Positions 16,167 to 25,504 of a stretch of DNA of 64,000 nt are shown here, in pieces; position 1 is the first letter of the stretch, and each line of letters opens with the position of its first letter. Below the pieces are notes generated by a model. It was not told where the DNA came from and did no database searches. It saw only the letters and a program-made list of their open reading frames with translations. The translations under genes and the position numbers were made by a program. This stretch comes from JAJXWB01 sp047971685 (GTDB taxonomy: Bacteria > Pseudomonadota > Alphaproteobacteria > Rhizobiales > Beijerinckiaceae). The stretch is taken from positions 1 to 64,000 of the forward strand of contig JBKDZW010000003.1 of assembly GCA_047971685.1 (NCBI GenBank). Direction: 5' to 3'.

Positions 16167-17609
16167 ATGAGCGAAGATTCCACCAATATCACCGGCCCGC
16201 TCTACGCCGCCCGCCGCAAGGTTTATCCGCAGGCCACGCACGGCACGTTCAGGCGCATCAAATGGGGCCTGCTCGTCTGTTGTCTGGCGGTCTATTACCT
16301 CCTGCCCTTCGTGCGCTGGGATCGCGGGCCGGGCCTGCCCAACCAGGCGGTGCTGGTCGACATGCCGCACCGGCGTTTCTATTTCTTCTTCATCCAGCTA
16401 TGGCCGCAGGAGGTCTATTATTTCACGGGCCTGCTGGTGCTGGCCGCCTTCACGCTGTTTCTGATGAACGCGCTCGCGGGCCGCGTGTGGTGCGGCTATC
16501 TGTGCCCGCAGACCATATGGACCGATCTGTTCTACGCCGTCGAACGCTGGGTGGAAGGCGACCGGCGCGACCGTATTCTCAAGGACAAGAAAGGCTGGAC
16601 CCTGCACCATGTGCGCGAGGTGGCGCTCAAGCATTTCATATGGCTGATGATTGCCTGGTGGACGGGCGGCGCCTGGGTTCTCTATTTCAACGACGCGCCG
16701 ACGCTGGTGAAGGATCTTCTGACCTTTCAGGCGCACTTCGCGGCCTATCTGTGGATCGGCATATTGACCGCGACGACCTATATTTTCGCCGGCCATATGC
16801 GCGAGCAGGTCTGCCTCTACATGTGCCCCTGGCCGCGCATTCAGGCGGCGCTGACCGACGAATGGGCGCTCAACGTCTCCTACGAGATCGAGCGCGGCGA
16901 GCCGCGCATGTCGGTGAAGAAGGCGCAAGCCGCCCATCACGAGGGCAGGCTCGCCGGCGATTGCGTGGATTGCCGGCAATGCGTCGCCGTCTGTCCGACG
17001 GGGATAGACATTCGCCAGGGGCCGCAACTGGGCTGCATTCAATGCGGCCTGTGCATCGACGCCTGCGACATCGTCATGAAGGAAATCGGCCGCCAGCCGC
17101 GGCTCATCGCCTATGACACCGACATCAACATGCTGCGCCGCAAGGAGGGCAAGCCGCCGATCTACCGGCCGGTAAGGCCGCGCACCGTGCTCTATGCGGC
17201 GCTGATCGCGATCGTGGGCTCCGTCATGCTCTATTCGCTGCTCAATCGCGCAACCGCGCTGATCTCGGCCCAACACAACCGCAATCCGCTCTACGTCGTT
17301 CTCTCGGACGGCAATATCCGCAACGACATGACCGTGCATCTGTCCAACTGGGGCGGGATTGCCCGCACCTTCGCGCTTTCCGCGCAAGGGATGGGCAAGT
17401 TGAAGATTTCGGCGATCGGCCTGAGCGCGGACAAGGAGGGGCGACTCATAGTCGTAGCGCCGCCAGACAGCGTCTACGATCTGCGCGTGAGTGTGACTGC
17501 GCCGGGCGATGGCCCGAAGGCCGCCAGCACGCCGATAGCGATTCAGGCGACCGACATCGCCAATGGCGAGGTTCTGTCGGTCGGCGAGCATTTTTTCGCG
17601 CCGAAATAA
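16167..17609 (+). CDS. ccoG: Cytochrome c oxidase accessory protein CcoG (FixG/RdxA)
   Basis: A 480-residue membrane iron-sulfur protein involved in copper reduction/maturation for cbb3 oxidase. There are about five membrane segments (35-48, 83-103, 155-173, 191-209 and 339-360). Between them lie the conserved WCGYLCPQ (108-115) and CLYMCPWPR (216-224). Two 4Fe-4S motifs follow: C266, C269, C272, C276 and C290, C293, C296, C300. A C-terminal Ig-like periplasmic domain ends the protein. Length is normal. It is unusual in standing alone: ccoNOP and ccoH/I/S are not beside it. A putative FixK/FNR box precedes it and a strong terminator follows. Confidence 0.95.
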   Translation: MSEDSTNITGPLYAARRKVYPQATHGTFRRIKWGLLVCCLAVYYLLPFVRWDRGPGLPNQAVLVDMPHRRFYFFFIQLWPQEVYYFTGLLVLAAFTLFLMNALAGRVWCGYLCPQTIWTDLFYAVERWVEGDRRDRILKDKKGWTLHHVREVALKHFIWLMIAWWTGGAWVLYFNDAPTLVKDLLTFQAHFAAYLWIGILTATTYIFAGHMREQVCLYMCPWPRIQAALTDEWALNVSYEIERGEPRMSVKKAQAAHHEGRLAGDCVDCRQCVAVCPTGIDIRQGPQLGCIQCGLCIDACDIVMKEIGRQPRLIAYDTDINMLRRKEGKPPIYRPVRPRTVLYAALIAIVGSVMLYSLLNRATALISAQHNRNPLYVVLSDGNIRNDMTVHLSNWGGIARTFALSAQGMGKLKISAIGLSADKEGRLIVVAPPDSVYDLRVSVTAPGDGPKAASTPIAIQATDIANGEVLSVGEHFFAPK

Positions 17610-17627
17610 AACCGGACCCAAATGCGC

Positions 17628-17657
17628 GGCCCGCAGCCGGATCGCCGGCTGCGGGCC
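17628..17657 (+). terminator. Terminator after ccoG
   Basis: A perfect 13-bp stem (GGCCCGCAGCCGG, loop ATCG, CCGGCTGCGGGCC) begins 18 bases past the ccoG stop and is followed by AATTTA. It separates ccoG from the convergent psd gene. Confidence 0.75.
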
Positions 17658-17684
17658 AATTTACGCCCCCATATCTTTCGTCCC

Positions 17685-18380
17685 TCAGGCCGTGCGGAAT
17701 ACGGTGTTCTGCACTGTGGCGAAATCGGCGATCGGCGTCTCGCCGGCGATGGTTTTGGCGCCGAGCGAAAGGAGCGGCGTGGCGCCGGCAGGCATGTAGA
17801 CGTCGACGCGCGAGCCGAAGCGGATGAGGCCGAAGCGCTGGCCGACGCCGAGCGTCTCGCCTTCCTTGGAAAAGCACACGATGCGGCGCGCGATCAGGCC
17901 GGCGATCTGGACCACGCCGAAATTTCCGCGCGCGGTTTCGATTACCACGCCGTTGCGTTCGTTGTCCTCGCTGGCCTTGTCGAGATCGGCGTTGACGAAC
18001 AGGCCCGGCTTGTAGGCGATGCGCTCGATCCTGCCGGCGACGGGCGCGCGGTTCACATGGCAGTCGAAGACCGACATGAAGATGGAAATACGGTGCATGG
18101 GCTCGGAGCCGAGACCCAATTCCGGCGGCGGCGCAAAATTTCCGATGGAGCAGACATAACCGTCCGCCGGCGCCACCACGAGCCCGTCCCGATCCGGCGT
18201 GACCCGCACGGGATCACGGAAAAAATAGGCGCACCACAGGGTCAGGATTGCGCCGATCCAGCCGAGCGGCGACCAGATCCAGTGCAGGACCAGCGCGCCG
18301 ATGGCGAAAGCCGAAATGAAGACATAGCCTTCCGGATGGATCGGCACGATCTGGCGGCGGACGGATTCGTAAAGAGACAT
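17685..18380 (-). CDS. psd: Phosphatidylserine decarboxylase proenzyme
   Basis: A 231-residue short-type phosphatidylserine decarboxylase, which makes phosphatidylethanolamine. The N-terminal part has a hydrophobic stretch (about 19-53), and RISIFMSVFDCHVNRAP is characteristic of the small bacterial/archaeal-type enzymes. The self-cleavage site is the Gly-Ser pair in RFGSRVDVY near residue 190, where Ser becomes the pyruvoyl group. Its usual partner pssA, which commonly follows psd, is not here: psd is followed by the convergent ccoG. The Atm1-type transporter lies upstream on the same strand. Confidence 0.95.
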   Translation of the reverse strand: MSLYESVRRQIVPIHPEGYVFISAFAIGALVLHWIWSPLGWIGAILTLWCAYFFRDPVRVTPDRDGLVVAPADGYVCSIGNFAPPPELGLGSEPMHRISIFMSVFDCHVNRAPVAGRIERIAYKPGLFVNADLDKASEDNERNGVVIETARGNFGVVQIAGLIARRIVCFSKEGETLGVGQRFGLIRFGSRVDVYMPAGATPLLSLGAKTIAGETPIADFATVQNTVFRTA

Positions 18381-18504
18381 GGACAACCCTGAGCGCTTGC
18401 GCCGCCCCGTCCTTCGAGACGCCGCCTCGAAGGACGATGGAAAGCAAAACCAGCCGTTCAATATCGGAAAAAACCGAATTCTTCCACCGGCTGCGGCTGC
18501 GCGC

Positions 18505-20403
18505 TCACTCCCCGATATTGATCCGCACGGTTTCACCCTCCTCCGCCGCCGCCTTGCGCAGCCGGTCTTCGGCGTCGCGGACTTCGCGCTGGCGGTTCCA
18601 CATGCCGGCGTAAACCCCGTCGTGCGCCAGAAGCTCCTCGTGCCGGCCGCGTTCGACGATGGCGCCCTGGTCAAGCACGATGATCTCGTCGGCGTTGACC
18701 ACGGTGGACAGTCTGTGGGCGATGACCAGAGAGGTGCGCCCGCGCGAAACCCGCTCCAGCGCGCCCTGGATCTCGCGCTCGGTGAAGGAATCGAGCGCCG
18801 AGGTCGCCTCGTCGAGCACGAGAATCGGGGGCGCTTTCAATATCGTGCGGGCGAGCGCTGCGCGCTGCTTCTCGCCGCCGGAAAGTTTCAGGCCGCGCTC
18901 GCCGACCTGGGCGTCGTAGCCGCCGGGCACGAGGCCGATGAAACGGTCGATCTGGGCGAGCGCAGCCGCATCGCGGATTTCGTCGAGGCTCGCATCCCAG
19001 CGGCCGTAACGGATGTTATAGCCGAGGGAATCGTTGAACAGCACTGTGTCCTGCGGAACGATGCCGATGGCGCGGCGCAGCGAAGCCTGCGTCACGTCGG
19101 CAATGTTCTGTCCGTCGATCACGATGCGGCCGCCTTGCGGCTCGTAGAAACGGAAGATCAGGCGCGAGAGCGTCGATTTTCCCGCGCCCGAGGGGCCGAC
19201 GATGGCCACCGTCTTGCCGGCGGGCACCTCGAAATCCACGCCTTTGAGAATTTCGCGCCGCGGATCGTAGCTGAAATGCACGTTCTCGAAGCGCACGACT
19301 CCAGCCGTCACCTCCAGCGGCTTTGCGCCGGGCTTGTCGACGATTTCGGCCTTGCGGCCGAGAATGTCGAACATGGCCTCGATGTCGATGACCGCCTGGC
19401 GCACCTCGCGATAGAACATGCCCATGAAATTCAGCGGCTGATAAAGCTGGATCATCATGGCGTTGATGAGCACGAAATCGCCGATGGTGTTGCGGCCCTC
19501 GCGTATGCCCGACAGGCACATGATCATGACCGCCGTCAGGCCGATCGTGAAAATGAGCGCCTGCCCGGCGTTGAGCAGGGCAAGCGAGGTGTAGCTCGCC
19601 ACGCTGTTCTTCTCGTAGCGCGCCATGGACTGGTCGTAGCGTTCGGCCTCGCGCGCCTCGGCGTTGAAATATTTGACCGTCTCGTAATTGAGCAGGGAAT
19701 CGATCGCCTTGGTGTTGGCGTCGTTGTCGCTGTCGTTCATCGAGCGGCGGATCGCGATGCGCCAATTGGTGGCAATCGTCGTGAAGGCCATGTAGGCGAC
19801 GATCATCGCGATGGTCGTCAGCGCATAGCGCCAATCGTACTGGATGAGAAAGACAGCCAGGATCAGCACGAATTCCAGCAGCGTCGGCAGGCCGGTCAGC
19901 ACGATCATGCGCACCATCGTCTCGATGGCGTTGCGCCCGCGCTCCAGAACGCGCGTCAGCGCGCCGGTCTTGCGCTCGAGATGATAGCGCAGCGACAGAT
20001 CGTGCATATGGATGAAAACGTCGTTGGCGAGCCGGCGCACGGCGTTCATGGCGACCGCCGCAAACAGGGCGTCGCGCGCCTGCGTGAAACCCGCCATGGC
20101 TATGCGCAAGAAACCGTAGAGCAAGGTCAGCGCAACGGGGCCGGCAAGCAGCGCCGGCAGGCCGTCCGTCCGTCCGCCGTCCGATGTCAGCGCATCCGTC
20201 GCCCATTTGAAGGAATAGGGGACGGCGATCGTCACCAGCTTGGCGACCACCAGGGCCGCGAAAGCCAGAAATATCCGCAGGCGCAGGTCGAGGCGCTCGC
20301 GCGGCCAGATATAGGGCCAGAGCCTGCGCCCCGTAGACGCCAGCGTGGCGTTGGAACGAGGTTCTTCGGGCGCCGACTTCTGCGGATTGGAATAGGAGCG
20401 CAA
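18505..20403 (-). CDS. Atm1/HMT1-type ABC exporter (fused membrane and ATPase domains)
   Basis: A half-transporter of about 632 residues of the ABCB7/Atm1/HMT1 family, which in alphaproteobacteria exports glutathione-linked or metal-containing compounds. A six-helix membrane domain (about 45-320, with the family-typical NDSDNDANTKAIDSLLNYETVKYFNAE region, here quoted in part) is followed by an ATPase domain with GPSGAGKST, the signature LSGGEKQRAALAR and ILVLDEATSALD. The first ATG in frame (20532) lies inside a tandem repeat and gives an implausible N-terminus. I prefer TTG at 20403, preceded by GAGAG, but the start is uncertain. Confidence 0.88.
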   Translation of the reverse strand: MRSYSNPQKSAPEEPRSNATLASTGRRLWPYIWPRERLDLRLRIFLAFAALVVAKLVTIAVPYSFKWATDALTSDGGRTDGLPALLAGPVALTLLYGFLRIAMAGFTQARDALFAAVAMNAVRRLANDVFIHMHDLSLRYHLERKTGALTRVLERGRNAIETMVRMIVLTGLPTLLEFVLILAVFLIQYDWRYALTTIAMIVAYMAFTTIATNWRIAIRRSMNDSDNDANTKAIDSLLNYETVKYFNAEAREAERYDQSMARYEKNSVASYTSLALLNAGQALIFTIGLTAVMIMCLSGIREGRNTIGDFVLINAMMIQLYQPLNFMGMFYREVRQAVIDIEAMFDILGRKAEIVDKPGAKPLEVTAGVVRFENVHFSYDPRREILKGVDFEVPAGKTVAIVGPSGAGKSTLSRLIFRFYEPQGGRIVIDGQNIADVTQASLRRAIGIVPQDTVLFNDSLGYNIRYGRWDASLDEIRDAAALAQIDRFIGLVPGGYDAQVGERGLKLSGGEKQRAALARTILKAPPILVLDEATSALDSFTEREIQGALERVSRGRTSLVIAHRLSTVVNADEIIVLDQGAIVERGRHEELLAHDGVYAGMWNRQREVRDAEDRLRKAAAEEGETVRINIGE

Positions 20404-20489
20404 ACGGTCTCTCGTGGCAAGCCGATGGGAAGGAGGCCAGATATAAGGGGTCAAGGGGGCAAAGAACACCGGGCCGGGGAGCAAGGCGC

Positions 20490-20541
20490 GCAAGCCCCAT
20501 CCGCAAGCCCCATCCGCATGTCCCACCCGCATATCTCATCC
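20490..20541. repeat. 13-bp tandem array, four copies
   Basis: Two exact GCAAGCCCCATCC units are followed by two diverged ones (GCATGTCCCACCC, GCATATCTCATCC) in the divergent promoter region between the Atm1-type gene and the DUF2147 gene. The gradient from identical to diverged units suggests ongoing duplication. Confidence 0.85.
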
Positions 20542-20631
20542 ACAAGAGGAATTGACTGGCGGCTCCGGCTGGAAGACAAGGCGCTCTCCGGCGACACAGG
20601 CGCCCGGCCAGAATTTTGGCGAGGTTCATAG

Positions 20632-21003
20632 ATGCTGAAAGCGACTTTTACTGCGCTGGCGCTGATTTCGACCGCAATGCCCGCCTTTGCCGCCGAACCC
20701 TACGGCGTGTGGCGGCGCCCGCAAGACGGCACAACCTTTTCCTTCTTCCGCTGTGGCGCGGGCCTCTGCATCAAGGTAAAAAGCGTCGCCAATCCCGCCG
20801 ACAGGAAATATGTCGGCGCGCTGATCTTTTCCGGCGCGACGAAGAGCGGCCCCAATACATGGGAGGGACGCGTGAAAAACCTTGAAGACGGCCATGTCTA
20901 CAACGGCAAGATCCAACTGACCGGCCCGCGTTCGGTGACGCTCAACGGATGCGTGCTCGGCGGCGCGGTCTGCGACGGCGAAACCTGGACGCGCATTCGC
21001 TAA
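20632..21003 (+). CDS. DUF2147 exported protein
   Basis: A 123-residue protein with an N-terminal signal peptide (cleavage expected after AFAA, about residue 21), then the short beta-rich DUF2147 domain: YGVWRRPQDG, CGAGLCIKV, WEGRVKNLEDGHVYNGKI, and a final C-x-L-G-G-x-x-C pair. Members are small periplasmic proteins of unknown role. GAGG lies eight bases before the ATG. It is followed on the same strand by a LOG-family gene. Confidence 0.85.
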   Translation: MLKATFTALALISTAMPAFAAEPYGVWRRPQDGTTFSFFRCGAGLCIKVKSVANPADRKYVGALIFSGATKSGPNTWEGRVKNLEDGHVYNGKIQLTGPRSVTLNGCVLGGAVCDGETWTRIR

Positions 21004-21077
21004 TTTCAGCCGGCTTTCGCTAAAATGGCCTGACAGGATTCGCGCCGTTGCGGCGTCCTGTCCCGGCCATTGCGGCG

Positions 21078-21683
21078 ATGGAGCGCGTTTTGCTGAATAT
21101 TTGCGTCTATTGCGGCTCGGCCAACGGCGCGGAACCTCATTTTGCCGCCACCGCCGAGGAACTCGGCAAGCGCATCGGGGCCGCCGGCCATGGTCTGGTC
21201 TATGGCGGCGGCGACAATGGCCTGATGGGCAAGGTGGCGCGCGCCACGCTGGAGGCCGGCGGCCGCGTGACCGGCATTATCCCGGAATTTCTCAGGAAGC
21301 GCGAGGCCATGCTGCATGCGGCCCAGGAGCTTGTCGTCGTGCCCGACATGCACACGCGCAAACGCATCATGTTCGAGCGCTCGGATGCTTTCGTAGCCCT
21401 GCCCGGCGGCGTCGGCACGCTGGAGGAACTGGTCGAGCAATTGACCTGGGTGCAGCTTGGCCGCCACACCAAGCCCGTGGTCATCGCCGATGTCGGCGGG
21501 TTCTGGCGGCCGCTGCTGTCGCTGTTTGCGCATATGCGTTCGAGCGGGTTCATCCGTCAGGAATTTGAATTGCGCTATCTCGTGGCCGAGCGCACGGCCG
21601 ACATTCTTCCGATGATCGAAAGCGCGCTGGCGCTGCGCGACAAGAGCGGCGGGCGCATCGAGACGGTAGACCCGCGATTGTAG
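21078..21683 (+). CDS. LOG-family nucleotide phosphoribohydrolase, short form
   Basis: A 201-residue protein of the classical LOG type (about 190-200 residues): NICVYCGSANGA, YGGGDNGLMGKVARAT and the active-site PGGVGTLEELVEQLTW with the catalytic Glu. Members release a base from nucleoside 5'-monophosphates. The ATG at 21078 is chosen; a TTG at 21048 and a TTG at 21093 (with GGAG upstream) are alternatives. This is the second LOG protein in the window and lacks the long N-terminal extension of the one at 8191-8970. Confidence 0.9.
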   Translation: MERVLLNICVYCGSANGAEPHFAATAEELGKRIGAAGHGLVYGGGDNGLMGKVARATLEAGGRVTGIIPEFLRKREAMLHAAQELVVVPDMHTRKRIMFERSDAFVALPGGVGTLEELVEQLTWVQLGRHTKPVVIADVGGFWRPLLSLFAHMRSSGFIRQEFELRYLVAERTADILPMIESALALRDKSGGRIETVDPRL

Positions 21684-21713
21684 GATCGGCCGCGACTGGC
21701 GGGACGGGCGCGC

Positions 21714-23306
21714 TCAAACCGCGCCAGACGCCATCAGCTTGTAATTGATGGAATCCACAAGCGCCTGAAACGAGGCGTCGATGACGTTTGCGGAAACGCC
21801 GACCGTCGACCAGCGCTCGCCGTCCTTGTCGGCGCATTCGATGAGAACGCGCGTGACCGCATCCGTGCCGCCCTGAAAAACACGCACGCGATAATCGACC
21901 AGTTCCACGTCCTCGATATATTTCTGGAAGCGGCCGAGATCCTTGCGCAAAGCAACGTCGAGCGCATTGACGGGGCCATTGCCTTCGGCAGCCGAAATCA
22001 GCAATTCGCCGTCGACGAACACTTTCACGATGGCCTCGGAGGCCGTCACCAGATCGCCCCTGGCGTTGAAGCGGCGCTCGACGTTCACGCTGTAGCGCTC
22101 GACATCGAAATAATCGGGCAATTGCCCGAGCACGCGCTTGGCGAGCAGCAGAAAGGAAGCGTCGGCGCCCTCGTAGGCATAGCCCTGCGCCTCCTTGTCC
22201 TTGACTTCGTCGAGCAGGCGCAGAAGACGCGGGTCGTTCTTGTCGAGCGTCACGCCGAGACGCTCCAGCTCGGACAGAATGTTCGACTTGCCGGCCTGGT
22301 CGGACACCAGCACCTTGCGCTTGTTGCCGACCGTTTCGGGCGCGACATGCTCGTAGGTGTGCGGGTCTTTCAGCACGGCGGAAGCATGGATGCCGGCCTT
22401 GGTGGCGAAAGCGCTCGCGCCGACATAGGGCGCGTGGCGGTTGGGCGCGCGATTCAAGAGTTCGTCGAAGGCGTGGCTCGCCTTGGTCAGGGAGCCCAGT
22501 TTTTCGGCGGTGACGCCGATCTCGAATCTTTCCGCGAACTCCGGCTTCAACAGCAAGGTCGGGATGATGGATGTCAGATTGGCGTTGCCGCAACGCTCGC
22601 CAAGGCCGTTGAGCGTGCCCTGACTCTGGCGCGCTCCGGCGCGCACGGCGGCAAGCGAATTGGCGACGGCGTTTTCCGTATCGTTATGCGCGTGAATGCC
22701 GACGTGATCGCCGGGAATATGCTCGATGACCTTGCGTACGATTTTGTCGACCTCGTGCGGCAGCGTGCCTCCATTGGTGTCGCACAGGATCACCCAGCGC
22801 GCGCCGGTTTCGTACGCCGCTTTCGCGCAGGCCAGCGCATATTCCGGATTGGCCTTGTAGCCATCAAAGAAATGCTCGCAATCGACGAGCGCCTCGCGAC
22901 CCTTTTCGATAGCGTAGGCGACAGAATCCGTGATGCCCTCGAGATTGTCCTCAAGCGAGCATTCGAGCGCGACGCGCACCTGATAGTCCCAGGCCTTGGC
23001 GACATAGACGATCGAATCGGCGTCCGCCGCCACAAGGCCCGCGACGCCGGGGTCGTTGGCGGCGGAGCGCCCTGCCCGTTTGGTCATGCCGAAGGCTGCG
23101 AATTTCGCCTTCACCCTGGGGCGTTTTCCAAAAAACTCCGTATCGAGCGGATTGGCGCCGGGATAGCCGCCCTCGATATAATCGACGCCGAGATCGTCGA
23201 GCATTTTTGCAATGGAGCGCTTGTCCTCGATCGAGAAATCGACGCCGGTGGTCTGCGCGCCGTCGCGCAAGGTCGTATCGAACAGGGTCAGTTTTTCGCG
23301 GGCCAT
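21714..23306 (-). CDS. cimA: (R)-citramalate synthase, CimA family
   Basis: A 530-residue enzyme of the LeuA/CimA superfamily. The TIM barrel (about 4-280) starts with LFDTTLRDGAQT, the metal-binding HxH is in HVGIHAHNDTENAV, and GLGERCGNANL follows. The C-terminal part, from about 390, is the LeuA-type regulatory dimer domain. The DFSIEDKRSIAK and EGGYPGANPLDTEFF segments are typical of the long CimA form, which condenses pyruvate with acetyl-CoA on the threonine-independent isoleucine route. Its ATG overlaps the preceding GNAT stop by one base (TGATG), so the two are translationally coupled. Confidence 0.92.
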   Translation of the reverse strand: MAREKLTLFDTTLRDGAQTTGVDFSIEDKRSIAKMLDDLGVDYIEGGYPGANPLDTEFFGKRPRVKAKFAAFGMTKRAGRSAANDPGVAGLVAADADSIVYVAKAWDYQVRVALECSLEDNLEGITDSVAYAIEKGREALVDCEHFFDGYKANPEYALACAKAAYETGARWVILCDTNGGTLPHEVDKIVRKVIEHIPGDHVGIHAHNDTENAVANSLAAVRAGARQSQGTLNGLGERCGNANLTSIIPTLLLKPEFAERFEIGVTAEKLGSLTKASHAFDELLNRAPNRHAPYVGASAFATKAGIHASAVLKDPHTYEHVAPETVGNKRKVLVSDQAGKSNILSELERLGVTLDKNDPRLLRLLDEVKDKEAQGYAYEGADASFLLLAKRVLGQLPDYFDVERYSVNVERRFNARGDLVTASEAIVKVFVDGELLISAAEGNGPVNALDVALRKDLGRFQKYIEDVELVDYRVRVFQGGTDAVTRVLIECADKDGERWSTVGVSANVIDASFQALVDSINYKLMASGAV

Positions 23307-23800
23307 CAGTGCGGCTTTCCTTGCGGCGCGGCGGGCGCCAATTGCTTCTTCATCGTGGTGTTGGCGAACCATTCGCCGTTGAGCGAAACCGTGTTTCGCT
23401 GGACGCTCAGGTATCCGCGCCCCTTGAAGAAATCATGCGCGACATCGGAGGCGTCGGTTTCGATTTCTTTCAGGCCGCGCGCAGCGGCAAGTTTTTCGAT
23501 TGCATCGGCAAGCGCGGTCGCCACGCCCGCTCGCGCATGCTCCGGGGCGACGTAGAGCAGATCGAGCGCGCCGTTGGCGAAGGAGGCAAAGCCCGCAATC
23601 TCTTTGTCGCGCAAGGCGATCAGGGTGAGCGCGCCGGTAAGACGCTGCGTGAAGCCTGCAAGATCATCCGAGGCCGCAGCCCAGGCCGCGCGCTGGTTTT
23701 CGGTATATTCGTCCTCGGCCAGAATTTCGATGCTCGCGCGAAACAAGCGCGCAAGCGTCGCCGCATCGGCGGGCAGGAAGGGGCGAAGCGAAATGGCCAT
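23306..23800 (-). CDS. GNAT-family acetyltransferase
   Basis: A 164-residue N-acetyltransferase. The acetyl-CoA-binding motif is YVAPEHARAGVATALADAIE (about 92-111), followed by GLKEIETDASDVAHDFFKGRGY, the usual YhdJ/ElaA-like tail. The ATG at 23800 follows cysS by 81 bases, and its stop overlaps the cimA start. Substrate unknown; coupling to cimA does not imply a role in isoleucine synthesis. Confidence 0.88.
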   Translation of the reverse strand: MAISLRPFLPADAATLARLFRASIEILAEDEYTENQRAAWAAASDDLAGFTQRLTGALTLIALRDKEIAGFASFANGALDLLYVAPEHARAGVATALADAIEKLAAARGLKEIETDASDVAHDFFKGRGYLSVQRNTVSLNGEWFANTTMKKQLAPAAPQGKPH

Positions 23801-23881
23801 GCGACTAATTCCTTCAGCCCTGCAAAAGGAGAACGGCGCGCCAAGCGCAACGGACATGGCCCGCGCCGGGGCAAGGATGCG

Positions 23882-25246
23882 TCACCGCCTCACCTCCCAT
23901 GTCGTCGTGCCGTCCTTGTTGTCCTTGAGGATAACGCCCATGGCGACGAGTTCGTCGCGCAAACGGTCCGATTCCGCCCAATTCTTTGCCGACCGGGCGG
24001 CAAGCCGGGCGTCGACGAGAGGCTGAACGCGCTCGCTCGAAACATCGCCATGGCCGCGCGTCGCATCGTTTGTGCGAACGTCCGGCAAAGACAGGCCAAG
24101 CAGGCGGACATTGGCGGCAAGCGAAGCGGGATACGACTTGCGCAGGACGTGCAGATGGGCTTCCGCCTTCGAGAAATTGAGGTCGTCGCTCAAGGCTGAG
24201 ACGAACTCGGCGGTCGGGGTCGCCGGCTCGACGCCGCTGGTCGCCCGCCCCCATTCGATCAGCGTTTTTTCCGCGTCTTCCAGCGCCCGCACCGAAAAAT
24301 CTATCGGCTGCCGATAATGCGTTCGCAGCATTGCGAGTCGCAGCACCTCGCCCGGCCATGTGCGGGCGCCGAATTTTTCCGTGTGCAGCAATTCGTGAAT
24401 CGTCACGAAATTGCCCGCGCTTTTCGACATTTTCTCGCCCTCGACCTGCAGGAAGCCGTTGTGCATCCAGACATTGGCCATGACGGGCGCGCCAAAGCAG
24501 CAGCGCGACTGGGCGATTTCGTTTTCGTGATGGGGGAAGACGAGGTCGATGCCGCCGCCGTGAATGTCGAAGGTTTCGCCCAGATGCTTCCAGCTCATCG
24601 CGGAGCATTCGAGGTGCCATCCGGGCCGCCCCCTGCCCCATGGGCTGTCCCAGCCGGGCTCGTCGGCGCTCGATGGCTTCCACAGCACGAAATCCATGTC
24701 GCCCTTCTTGTACGGGGCGACGTCGACTCTTGCGCCGGCGATCATCTCGTCGAGCGGGCGGCGCGAGAGGGCGCCGTAATCGGGCATCGCCGACACGGAA
24801 AACAGCGCGTGTCCGTCAGCCGCATAGGCATAGCCGCCGGCGATCAGGCGCTCGATGATCGTTATCATTTCCGCAATATGTTCGGTCGCACGAGGCTGCA
24901 CGGTCGGCTCGAGGCAACCGAGCGCCTTCACATCCGCCTGAAAAATCCTATTCGTCTCCTCGGTGAGGTCGCGGATCGAAATTCCGCGTTCAGCGGCGCG
25001 CGCGTTGATCTTGTCGTCTACGTCCGTGATGTTGCGGACGTAGGTCACGCGATTTTCGCCGTAGAGGTGGCGCAGCAGGCGAAACAGCACATCGAAGACG
25101 ATGACCGGGCGCGCATTGCCGATATGGGCGTAGTCGTAGACGGTAGGACCGCAGACATACATGCGCACGCTGGCGGGATCGAGCGGCGTGAAATCCGCCT
25201 TTGCGCGCGTCAGTGTGTTGTAGAGCCTCAGGTGCGGCTTTGGCAT
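23882..25246 (-). CDS. cysS: Cysteinyl-tRNA synthetase
   Basis: A 454-residue class I synthetase. The HIGH motif appears as HIGN (41-44) and KMSKS at 272-276; zinc ligands C32, C214, H239 and E243 are all present. The length is typical. GGGGACC lies upstream of the ATG at 25246. It heads a minus-strand run cysS-GNAT-cimA. Confidence 0.97.
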   Translation of the reverse strand: MPKPHLRLYNTLTRAKADFTPLDPASVRMYVCGPTVYDYAHIGNARPVIVFDVLFRLLRHLYGENRVTYVRNITDVDDKINARAAERGISIRDLTEETNRIFQADVKALGCLEPTVQPRATEHIAEMITIIERLIAGGYAYAADGHALFSVSAMPDYGALSRRPLDEMIAGARVDVAPYKKGDMDFVLWKPSSADEPGWDSPWGRGRPGWHLECSAMSWKHLGETFDIHGGGIDLVFPHHENEIAQSRCCFGAPVMANVWMHNGFLQVEGEKMSKSAGNFVTIHELLHTEKFGARTWPGEVLRLAMLRTHYRQPIDFSVRALEDAEKTLIEWGRATSGVEPATPTAEFVSALSDDLNFSKAEAHLHVLRKSYPASLAANVRLLGLSLPDVRTNDATRGHGDVSSERVQPLVDARLAARSAKNWAESDRLRDELVAMGVILKDNKDGTTTWEVRR

Positions 25247-25504
25247 GAATGGTCCCCGGACAAGTTGGTCCTCTGGCCTGCCGGCCGGACCATCCAATCG
25301 CGTGAGGACATGACGGATCCAGCCAGCGGGCGGGCTAGCGGATAATAATGCTCCGGCAGATGCAGGCGCAGGTCGTCATGAACGCGACCATGATGGCAAG
25401 CGGGCCTCTGCGTCAAGTGCGCGCATGGCGGGCGATTAATTCTTTGGAAACCGTTGCGGATGAATATGGCTGGGCTACCGGACCAATTCCAATCGAGCCT
25501 CAAG

